Shown here piece after piece: positions 1 through 7,156 of a stretch of 45,864 nt of DNA. The stretch covers positions 1-45,864 of the forward strand of contig CANOLV010000022.1 in NCBI GenBank assembly GCA_947567425.1, given 5' to 3'. Below the pieces are notes generated by a model. The model had not been told where the DNA came from. It saw only the letters and a program-made list of their open reading frames with translations, and did no database searches. The number at the start of each line of letters is the position of its first letter. The first letter of the stretch is position 1. The stretch is from an uncultured Porphyromonadaceae bacterium (lineage in GTDB: Bacteria; Bacteroidota; Bacteroidia; Bacteroidales; Muribaculaceae). A program made the translations under genes and the position numbers.

Positions 1-277
<277 letters not shown>

Positions 278-352
278 TTTATATTACAGTTAACAGTTTG
301 ATTTACTATACAACGATGGTTTTTTTTACTTTATTTACCATCAAATAATCTG

Positions 353-360
353 CAAAATTA
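353..360 (-). promoter_or_regulatory. alaS: Probable -7 element of the alaS promoter
   Basis: On the minus strand this reads TAATTTTG, matching the Bacteroidota -7 consensus TAnnTTTG. It lies about 75 bases upstream of the alaS start. No clear -33 TTG was recognised. Confidence 0.5.
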
Positions 361-372
361 GCTTAATATTAT

Positions 373-380
373 TACTTTTG
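373..380 (+). promoter_or_regulatory. Probable -7 element for the M23 peptidase-merR operon
   Basis: TACTTTTG matches TAnnTTTG and is 22 bases upstream of the ATG at 403, which implies a very short leader. It lies 12 bases from the oppositely oriented alaS -7 element. Confidence 0.55.
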
Positions 381-402
381 CAAATTCACATTTCATGTAT
401 CT

Positions 403-1374
403 ATGAGTTCAAGAGTATTTTACAGATATAATCCGGCTTCCGACAAGTATGAACGGGTCTACCCCACCCGCGCAACAAGAATATGGACGGCCGTGAGGAA
501 TACGCTTGTTGCGGGATGTTGCCTCGCCGTCATATTCGGCATAGTGTACTACCTCGCCGACACTCCGCGCGAAAAGCTCCTGCGCCAGGAGAACGAACAG
601 CTGCGCGACGAAATAGACATCCTCAACCGCCGCCTCGACATATCGGCCGACGTGATGAACGACATCATGGCCCGCGACGACAACTTCTACCGGGTCATAA
701 TGGGGGCACCGCGCCTGACAAAAGCGCAGATCTATGCCGGACTCGACAATGAAAACCGCTACCGCCACCTCAACCATCTGTCTGACGCGGAATTAATCAA
801 AAGCCTCACCAAGAAGATGGACATACTCGACCGGCAGCTGTACACTCAGACAAAATCGTTTGACGAGCTGCAGCAACTGGCCCGCGACAATAAAGACCGC
901 ATCACCCACATACCTGCCATACAGCCGGTGCCGCAGAAATTCATGAAGCAGATGGCTTCAGGCTACGGATACCGGCGCGATCCGATCTACGGCACGAGCA
1001 AATTCCACGAAGGCCTTGACTTTGCCGCCGACCGGGGTACCCCGGTCTACGCCACAGCCGACGGCGAAGTGACCATGGCCGGATGGCAGAGCGGCTACGG
1101 CAACCTTGTCGAAATCAACCACGGCTACAACTATGTCACCCGCTACGCCCACCTGAGCAAATTCAGGACGAAACCGGGTACTAAGGTGAAACGCGGCGAC
1201 CTGATCGGCGAAGTCGGTAACACCGGCAAGTCGACCGGCAACCATCTGCACTATGAAGTGCGGTACAAAGGCGCCCCCCAGAATCCCATCAACTACTATT
1301 TTATGGACATCACCCCGGAAGAATACGACGAACTGCTGCGCCTCGCCGAAAATGCCGGACATGTCATGGACTGA
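403..1374 (+). CDS. M23 family murein endopeptidase (LytM/DipM type), membrane anchored
   Basis: Predicted zinc endopeptidase, or activator of cell-wall hydrolases, acting on peptidoglycan cross-links in the periplasm. The 323-residue product has a short cytoplasmic N-terminus, one membrane segment at about residues 33-51, and a charged heptad-like coiled coil at about 58-175. The M23 domain follows at about 187-300. The zinc ligands look intact: H202 and D206 in HEGLDF, H283 in HLHYE, with H250 in YAHLS as the further active-site histidine. This suggests a working enzyme and not a degenerate LytM factor. The stop overlaps the start of merR (TGATG), so the two are translationally coupled. The exact substrate bond cannot be read from sequence. 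Confidence 0.9.
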   Translation: MSSRVFYRYNPASDKYERVYPTRATRIWTAVRNTLVAGCCLAVIFGIVYYLADTPREKLLRQENEQLRDEIDILNRRLDISADVMNDIMARDDNFYRVIMGAPRLTKAQIYAGLDNENRYRHLNHLSDAELIKSLTKKMDILDRQLYTQTKSFDELQQLARDNKDRITHIPAIQPVPQKFMKQMASGYGYRRDPIYGTSKFHEGLDFAADRGTPVYATADGEVTMAGWQSGYGNLVEINHGYNYVTRYAHLSKFRTKPGTKVKRGDLIGEVGNTGKSTGNHLHYEVRYKGAPQNPINYYFMDITPEEYDELLRLAENAGHVMD

Positions 1375-1721
1375 TGCACAGGCTTATGGAATCGACTGAT
1401 AAAAAGTATTACAAGATCCGGGAGGTCTCCGAGATCATCGGGGTACCGCTGAGCACCCTCCGGTTCTGGGAAAAGGAATTCTCCATCATACGTCCTCGCC
1501 GCAACGACCATGGAACCCGCTTCTACACGGCCTCCGACATTGAGAAAATACGCATGGTGATGTACCTGACCAAAGAAAAAGGTCTTAAAATCAACGCCGC
1601 ACAGGAACAGATACGCAACAACCACTCCGGAGTGTCGACACATGCCCGGGCCGTAGAACGGCTGAAAGCCATCAGAACGGAGCTGCAGTCGATGCTCGAC
1701 GCCATGCAGATGCTCAGATGA
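1374..1721 (+). CDS. MerR family transcriptional regulator
   Basis: DNA-binding protein of 115 residues. The N-terminal winged helix-turn-helix of the MerR family is visible: YKIREVSEIIGVPLSTLRFWE, then an RFYTASDIEKI wing. A short helical C-terminal tail follows with no cysteine cluster and no ligand-binding domain, so a metal-sensing role is unlikely. Small MerR proteins of this kind follow the M23 peptidase gene in many Bacteroidales; the target is unknown. The ATG at 1374 overlaps the peptidase stop. The ATG at 1386 (MESTDKKYYK) is an equally good start and would give 111 residues. Confidence 0.85.
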   Translation: MHRLMESTDKKYYKIREVSEIIGVPLSTLRFWEKEFSIIRPRRNDHGTRFYTASDIEKIRMVMYLTKEKGLKINAAQEQIRNNHSGVSTHARAVERLKAIRTELQSMLDAMQMLR

Positions 1722-1743
1722 CGGTTAATCCAACTATTTTCAC

Positions 1744-1751
1744 TACTTTTG
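1744..1751 (+). promoter_or_regulatory. valS: Probable -7 element of the valS promoter
   Basis: TACTTTTG matches the Bacteroidota TAnnTTTG element. It lies 61 bases before the valS ATG, just after the merR stop. Confidence 0.5.
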
Positions 1752-1812
1752 CAAAAATTTCTCAAAACGATAATATTTCAGACAATAATACATAAATACA
1801 ATATACAGCATT

Positions 1813-4437
1813 ATGAAAGAGTTAGCCAAGACTTACAGCCCCTCAGAAGTTGAGGACAAATGGTACAGCTACTGGATGGAACATGACATGTTCAAGTCAA
1901 CACCCGACGAACGCGAACCGTACACCATCGTCATCCCGCCGCCAAACGTCACCGGCATACTTCACATGGGCCACATGCTGAACAATACTATCCAGGACAT
2001 CCTGGTGCGCCGCGCCCGAATGGAGGGCAAGAACGCTCTGTGGGTGCCCGGAACCGACCACGCTTCCATAGCCACCGAGGCCAAAGTGGTGGCCAAACTC
2101 GCCAAAGACGGAATAAAGAAGAGCGACCTCACCCGCGAAGAGTTCCTGCGCCACGCTTGGGAATGGAAAGAGAAGCACGGAGGCATAATCCTCGAACAGC
2201 TCAAAAAGCTCGGCGCATCATGCGACTGGAGCCGCACCGCATTCACCATGGACGAAATACGCTCCAAGAGCGTCATAAAGGTGTTCTGCGACTTATACCG
2301 CAAAGGGTTGATATACCGCGGCAAGCGCATGGTCAACTGGGATCCCAAGGCCTGCACCGCACTGAGCGACATAGAGGTGATATATAAAGAGGAGCACAGC
2401 AAGCTCTACTATCTGCGCTACAAAATCGTGGGCGAAGAGGGATATGCCATCGTGGCCACCACCCGCCCCGAGACCATAATGGGCGACACTGCCATGTGCA
2501 TCAACCCCGACGACCCCAAGAATCAGCATCTGAAAGGCAAGCGAGTGATCGTGCCGCTGGTCAACCGTGAGATTCCGGTGATCGAGGACGACTATGTAGA
2601 CATCGAATTCGGTACAGGATGCCTCAAGGTGACTCCGGCCCACGACATGAACGACAACATGCTCGGCCAGAAGCACAACCTTGAGACCATCGACATATTC
2701 AATGACAACGGCACCATCAGCGAGGCCGCCGGCATGTACGTCGGCATGGACCGCTTCGACGTCCGCAAGCAGATAGCCCTGGACCTGCAGGAGGCCGGAC
2801 TTATCGAAAAGATTGAGGACTATGAGAACAAGGTAGGATATTCGGAGCGCAATCCGGACACCGCCACCGAACCGCGCTTGTCTGACCAGTGGTTCCTGAA
2901 AATGGAGGCACTGTGCAAGCCCGCGCTCGACGCCGTCATGGACGACGACATCAAGTTTGTGCCCGAAAAATTCAAGAACACCTACAACCACTGGATGACC
3001 GACATAAAGGACTGGTGCATATCCCGGCAGCTATGGTGGGGACACAGGATCCCCGCCTACTATCTGCCCGACGGACGCATCGTAGTGGGCGAGACTCCCG
3101 AACAGGCGCTCGAAGAGGCCATGAGCCTCACCGGCGATGCATCGCTCACGCTGTCAGACCTGCGCCAGGACGAGGACGGTCTCGACACGTGGTTCAGCTC
3201 GTGGCTGTGGCCGATATCGCTCTTCAACGGCATACTCGACCCTGACAACGAGGAGATCAAGTACTACTACCCCACCAGCACGCTCGTGACCGGACCGGAC
3301 ATCATATTCTTCTGGGTGGCCCGCATGATCATAGCAGGCTACGAATATATGCACGACATGCCTTTCCGCAACGTCTACTTCACCGGTATCGTGCGCGACA
3401 AGCTCGGCCGCAAGATGTCGAAACAGCTCGGCAACTCGCCCGATCCCCTGAACCTGATAGCCACCTACGGAGCCGACGGTGTACGCATGGGAATGATGCT
3501 CTCCGCCCCCGCCGGCAACGACATACTCTTCGACGACAAGCTCGTGGAACAGGGCCGCAACTTCTGCAACAAGATATGGAACGCCTTCCGTCTGGTCAAA
3601 GGATGGGAAGTGGCCGACATCGAACAGCCCGAAAGCTCGGCCAAGGCAGTGAAATGGTTCGGAGCCAAACTCAACGCCACCATGGCCGAAGTGGAGGACC
3701 TGTTCGGCAAATTCCGTCTGAGCGAAGCCCTGATGGCCATATACCGTCTGTTCTGGGACGAATTCTCGTCGTGGTACCTCGAAATGGTCAAGCCCGCATA
3801 TCAGCAACCCATCGACCGGACTACCTACGAGGCCACTCTCGGCTACTTCGACACATTGCTGCGCCTGCTGCATCCGTTCATGCCGTTCATCACCGAAGAG
3901 CTGTGGCAGCACCTGCAGGCCCGCGCCGACGGCGAGTCGATAATGCTCGCCCAGCTTCCCTCGATAACCACACCCGACACCGCCATCATCAACTCCATGG
4001 AACACGCCAAGGAAGTGGTGGCCGGAGTGCGAGGCGTTCGCGCGGCAAAGAATCTGTCGCCTCGCGTGGAGCTGACCCTGAACGTGCTCGGCCCATGGGA
4101 CGGCTCGCTCGACTGCGTGATCAAAAAACTCGCATGCCTGGAAGCCATCAATCCGGAAGCGTCAAAGGACGCCGCCGCGGCTTCGTTCATGGTCGGAACC
4201 ACGGAATTCAATATCCCGCTGGCATCTACCATCGACGTAGAAGCTGAACTGGCCCGTCTGAACAAGGATCTCGAATACTACGAAGGATTCCTCGCTTCGG
4301 TGATGAAGAAGCTGTCCAATGAACGCTTCGTCAACAATGCCCCCGCGGCGGTGGTCGACGGCGAGCGCCGCAAGCAACAGGATGCCGAGACCAAAATAGC
4401 AAGCCTTAAGGCGAGCATCGAAGCCCTGTCGAAATAA
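1813..4437 (+). CDS. valS: Valyl-tRNA synthetase
   Basis: Cytoplasmic class I aminoacyl-tRNA synthetase that attaches valine to tRNA-Val. The 874-residue length is normal for bacterial ValS. The HIGH motif appears as HMGH at residues 51-54 after [12 protein letters not shown]. The editing (CP1) domain carries [12 protein letters not shown]. The catalytic lysine loop is KMSK at residues 534-537, followed by Q. Anticodon-binding and C-terminal coiled-coil arm regions follow, the last 70 residues being highly charged. It has its own promoter and is followed after 13 bases by the hemerythrin-like gene, so the three genes to 5730 may share a transcript. Confidence 0.97.
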   Translation: MKELAKTYSPSEVEDKWYSYWMEHDMFKSTPDEREPYTIVIPPPNVTGILHMGHMLNNTIQDILVRRARMEGKNALWVPGTDHASIATEAKVVAKLAKDGIKKSDLTREEFLRHAWEWKEKHGGIILEQLKKLGASCDWSRTAFTMDEIRSKSVIKVFCDLYRKGLIYRGKRMVNWDPKACTALSDIEVIYKEEHSKLYYLRYKIVGEEGYAIVATTRPETIMGDTAMCINPDDPKNQHLKGKRVIVPLVNREIPVIEDDYVDIEFGTGCLKVTPAHDMNDNMLGQKHNLETIDIFNDNGTISEAAGMYVGMDRFDVRKQIALDLQEAGLIEKIEDYENKVGYSERNPDTATEPRLSDQWFLKMEALCKPALDAVMDDDIKFVPEKFKNTYNHWMTDIKDWCISRQLWWGHRIPAYYLPDGRIVVGETPEQALEEAMSLTGDASLTLSDLRQDEDGLDTWFSSWLWPISLFNGILDPDNEEIKYYYPTSTLVTGPDIIFFWVARMIIAGYEYMHDMPFRNVYFTGIVRDKLGRKMSKQLGNSPDPLNLIATYGADGVRMGMMLSAPAGNDILFDDKLVEQGRNFCNKIWNAFRLVKGWEVADIEQPESSAKAVKWFGAKLNATMAEVEDLFGKFRLSEALMAIYRLFWDEFSSWYLEMVKPAYQQPIDRTTYEATLGYFDTLLRLLHPFMPFITEELWQHLQARADGESIMLAQLPSITTPDTAIINSMEHAKEVVAGVRGVRAAKNLSPRVELTLNVLGPWDGSLDCVIKKLACLEAINPEASKDAAAASFMVGTTEFNIPLASTIDVEAELARLNKDLEYYEGFLASVMKKLSNERFVNNAPAAVVDGERRKQQDAETKIASLKASIEALSK

Positions 4438-4450
4438 CAGTGAGCGAACG

Positions 4451-5131
4451 ATGAAACCCACCATAAACTTCACCGGCAAGGAGAGTGTTGTAGACCTGAT
4501 CGAACAGGACTACAACATTCTTCCCGTGCTGAGCCGCTTCAACATACCACTCGGATTTCAGGACAAGCGCATCGACGAAGTGTGCGCGGAGAACGGCATC
4601 GACACTCAGGTGTTTCTCTTCATCATCAACTTCATCCTGAGCGGACGCATCGACGTGGAGTCACTGCCACGGATATCGCCGCTCGCCGTGGTCGACTTCC
4701 TCCACAACAGCCACGACTACTTCCTGCGCTACAAATTCCCCCACATCAGGCAGAACCTCATGCTGGCTCTCGACGACTCGCTCGCCGACATCAATCCGGC
4801 CATAATCACATTCTTCGACGACTATATCAAGGAGGTAAAGAAGCACTTCGCCTACGAAGAGACCAAAGTGTTCCCCTACATCCGATCACTTATATCCGGA
4901 GAGATTTCGTCATACAACATCAGCATATTCAAGCGCCACCACGACGAAATTGCCGACAAGCTGGCCGACCTCAAGAACATAATCCTGCGCTTCTACACCA
5001 CTTCAATGCCCAACAGGATGTATGACGTGCTCGTCGACCTATACAACGCCGAAGAAGATCTCGACTCGCATGCCGACATCGAGAATCTGATTCTCATACC
5101 GCTCATAGCATCCCTTGAAGACAAGCAATGA
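4451..5131 (+). CDS. Hemerythrin-like (HHE) di-iron protein, RIC/ScdA-YtfE-like layout
   Basis: A 226-residue predicted cytoplasmic di-iron protein. The N-terminal ~75 residues resemble the short helical domain that precedes hemerythrin in RIC (ScdA/YtfE) iron-sulfur repair proteins, but I do not see that domain's usual cysteine. The C-terminal hemerythrin fold shows spaced ligands: H in NSHDYFLRYKFPH, HFAYEETKVFPY, KRHHDEIADKL and DSHADIENLILIP. RIC proteins repair Fe-S clusters damaged by nitric oxide or oxidants, and a comparable role is an inference here. The gene overlaps the following LuxR-type regulator by 4 bases (ATGA), so both are made together. A plain oxygen or NO sensor is the alternative. 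Confidence 0.75.
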   Translation: MKPTINFTGKESVVDLIEQDYNILPVLSRFNIPLGFQDKRIDEVCAENGIDTQVFLFIINFILSGRIDVESLPRISPLAVVDFLHNSHDYFLRYKFPHIRQNLMLALDDSLADINPAIITFFDDYIKEVKKHFAYEETKVFPYIRSLISGEISSYNISIFKRHHDEIADKLADLKNIILRFYTTSMPNRMYDVLVDLYNAEEDLDSHADIENLILIPLIASLEDKQ

Positions 5132-5730
5132 AACAGACTGTCATAGGCCTACTGTCGCTCCCTCCGATAATCGAATCGGGCATCACGTCGATGATCGGCA
5201 AGATGCGGTCGGTCAATTGCTCCATCCACCGGATCGACCCTGCGCGGATCAAGGAGCAGGCCGCGCACCTGAGGCCGACCGTAGTCATAGCCGACCCGTT
5301 TGCGGTAGGTCCTTCCACGGCGGCGGAGCTTCGGGCATCGTCAAAGAACGGAACCAAACTGGTCGGCATCAACTACTGCGCCATACCGCCGGCATCGGCG
5401 CGGCTCTTTGACGCCATAGTCTCCGTACACGACCAGGCCTCCGCGGTCGAGTCGATTCTGAACAAGCTCTCGGCCTTTGAAGATCAAGCCTCAGAGGACG
5501 TAGAGTCGAAGTCGCTGAGCCAAAGGGAAAAAGACGTGGTCATAGGCATAGCCAAAGGTCTGTCCAACAAAGAAATCGCAGCCCGGATGTCAGTGTCGGT
5601 CAACACCGTGATGACCCACCGCCGAAACATATCGGCCAAACTCAAGATACACTCCCCGGCGGGTATCACCATCTACGCGATAGTCAGCAAGCTCATAAAA
5701 CTGGAAGATATAAAGACCGACCTCGGCTGA
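5128..5730 (+). CDS. LuxR/NarL-type transcriptional regulator with atypical receiver domain
   Basis: A 200-residue DNA-binding protein. The C-terminal ~65 residues are a clear LuxR helix-turn-helix: LSQREKDVVIGIAKGLSNKE, then IAARMSVSVNTVMTHRRNI. The N-terminal ~120 residues have receiver-like spacing, with a possible phospho-acceptor D in RPTVVIADPF. The usual acidic pair near the N-terminus is absent (VIGLLSLPP). Control by ordinary histidine-kinase phosphorylation is therefore doubtful. Its 4-base overlap with the hemerythrin-like gene suggests that protein, or the stress it deals with, is linked to this regulator. No histidine kinase is nearby. Regulatory targets are unknown. Confidence 0.8.
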   Translation: MKQTVIGLLSLPPIIESGITSMIGKMRSVNCSIHRIDPARIKEQAAHLRPTVVIADPFAVGPSTAAELRASSKNGTKLVGINYCAIPPASARLFDAIVSVHDQASAVESILNKLSAFEDQASEDVESKSLSQREKDVVIGIAKGLSNKEIAARMSVSVNTVMTHRRNISAKLKIHSPAGITIYAIVSKLIKLEDIKTDLG

Positions 5731-5817
5731 TCACGGCAGAACCACACCGGACATCCGGAAGGCAAAATTTTTTATGCAATTTTCTGCAATCACTGAAGCT
5801 ATTTCCAAATAAATGTT

Positions 5818-5825
5818 TACCTTTG
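5818..5825 (+). promoter_or_regulatory. Probable -7 element of the ferredoxin promoter
   Basis: TACCTTTG fits TAnnTTTG and lies about 50 bases before the ferredoxin ATG at 5876. Confidence 0.55.
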
Positions 5826-5875
5826 CAGTGCATAAAAAATTCTTTAATCGTATAATATCTAAATTTTAATTAATC

Positions 5876-6046
5876 ATGGCTTACGTAATCACTGATAAGT
5901 GTGTGGCTTGCGGAACATGTCTTCCCGTTTGCCCCGTAGAGGCTATCTCTGAAGGCGATATCTATCACATCGATCCCGACACCTGCATCGAATGCGGCAG
6001 CTGCGCTGAAGTTTGCCCCAGCGAAGCAATCATCCCCGGAGAATAA
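5876..6046 (+). CDS. Small 2[4Fe-4S] ferredoxin
   Basis: A 56-residue bacterial-type ferredoxin that shuttles low-potential electrons in the anaerobic cytoplasm. It starts MAYVITDKCVACGTC and has two complete cluster motifs of the CxxCxxCxxxCP type: C9, C12, C15, C19 followed by P, and C37, C40, C43, C47 followed by P. The two halves are similar to each other, as in clostridial ferredoxins. It stands alone between its own promoter (-7 at 5818) and a strong terminator (6073), which suggests high monocistronic expression. Partner oxidoreductases are not in the window. Confidence 0.95.
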   Translation: MAYVITDKCVACGTCLPVCPVEAISEGDIYHIDPDTCIECGSCAEVCPSEAIIPGE

Positions 6047-6072
6047 GCTCGCGCACTTCATAACGAGACTTT

Positions 6073-6105
6073 AAGTCGGCTTCACAAATGAGGCCGACTT
6101 TTTTT
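6073..6105 (+). terminator. Intrinsic terminator after the ferredoxin
   Basis: A perfect 8-bp stem (AAGTCGGC at 6073-6080, GCCGACTT at 6093-6100) around a 12-base loop runs straight into a T run. It separates the ferredoxin from the accessory peptide cluster. Confidence 0.85.
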
Positions 6106-6136
6106 ATACAAACACCATGAAAAATACCTTTATTTT

Positions 6137-6168
6137 TTTGCAAAATTGGCTGTAAAGACTTAAATTTG
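6137..6168 (+). promoter_or_regulatory. Promoter of the RiPP cluster
   Basis: A -33 TTTG (6137-6140) and a -7 TAAATTTG (6161-6168) are separated by 20 bases, the preferred Bacteroidota spacing. The first ATG of the cluster is 28 bases downstream. This is one of the two best complete promoters I can read in the window and probably drives 6197-10782 at least. Confidence 0.7.
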
Positions 6169-6196
6169 CAACAAATCACTTCAAAACCTCTCCTAA

Positions 6197-7153
6197 ATGA
6201 ATCAACGACAACACAAATACTCGGTTGTTTTAGGGGGTGCCGGGTTTATAGGCTCCCACCTTTGCCTTAGATTGCTCTCCGACGGTCACGAAGTGTTGTG
6301 CGTCGACAATCTATCCACAGGATTCATAAACAACATCGCCATGATGCTCGACTCCCCTTCGTTCAAGTTCGTGCATCACGACATCACCGAACCTTTTACC
6401 CGATCCACGCTTGACGTGGAGCATGTCGATGAGATATACAATTTAGCATGCCCTGCATCGCCTCTGCACTATCAACGCGATCCGACAAAAACCTTATCGA
6501 CATCAATCATCGGTTCAATCAATGCACTTGCCTTAGCCATGGAGACCAAGGCCAAGATTCTACTTGCCTCGACAAGCGAAGTTTATGGAGATCCGACAAC
6601 ATCGCCACAAAACGAGTCATATTGGGGCAATGTAAATCCAAACGGTATACGAAGTTGCTACGATGAAGGCAAAAGAGCAGCGGAAACATTGTTTTGCGAC
6701 CATCATCGGCAATTCGGCACCGACACCAGCATAATCAGAATATTCAACACTTACGGACCGAAAATGGCGCCCGACGACGGACGTGTCATACCGACGTTAC
6801 TCCGGCAGGCACTCTCAGGTAAACCATTGACCATAAACGGCGATGGTACGCAGACCCGCTCGTTCATGTATATCGACGACCTGCTGGATGGAATACTCCG
6901 TGTTATGAAAGCCAACATTCCGGCGCTTCCTGTCAATTTAGGAAATCCGGAAGAAATATCTATCAACGAATTGGCGGCAACGATATTAAGTATAACCAAA
7001 TCGGACTCCACAATATTACATCGACCCATGCCACCAGACGATCCAAGACATAGGCGACCAGACATATCGCGGGCAAACCGTCTGCTTGACGGCTGGGAAC
7101 CCTCAATATCATTAGATAAAGGTTTAAAGCTAACACTAAACTCAATCAAATAA
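6197..7153 (+). CDS. UDP-glucuronate decarboxylase (UDP-xylose synthase)-like NAD-dependent SDR
   Basis: An extended short-chain dehydrogenase of 318 residues, predicted to convert UDP-glucuronate to UDP-xylose using bound NAD. The Rossmann glycine motif GGAGFIG is at residues 13-19 and the active-site Y155-x3-K159 lies in SCYDEGKRAAETL. The flanking QNESYWGNVNP and RIFNTYGPKMAPDDGRVI are the pattern I associate with UXS enzymes rather than GalE or RmlB. It is the first gene of the cluster and ends 3 bases before the glycosyltransferase, so it probably supplies that enzyme's sugar donor. A 4-epimerase or 4,6-dehydratase role is less likely. Neither reaction nor link to the peptide is proven. 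Confidence 0.8.
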   Translation: MNQRQHKYSVVLGGAGFIGSHLCLRLLSDGHEVLCVDNLSTGFINNIAMMLDSPSFKFVHHDITEPFTRSTLDVEHVDEIYNLACPASPLHYQRDPTKTLSTSIIGSINALALAMETKAKILLASTSEVYGDPTTSPQNESYWGNVNPNGIRSCYDEGKRAAETLFCDHHRQFGTDTSIIRIFNTYGPKMAPDDGRVIPTLLRQALSGKPLTINGDGTQTRSFMYIDDLLDGILRVMKANIPALPVNLGNPEEISINELAATILSITKSDSTILHRPMPPDDPRHRRPDISRANRLLDGWEPSISLDKGLKLTLNSIK

Positions 7154-7156
7154 GCC

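Noticed and set aside
3154-4005. A 283-codon minus-strand frame inside valS
   Set aside because: Antisense shadow of valS; His/Val-rich translation typical of reversed biased codons.
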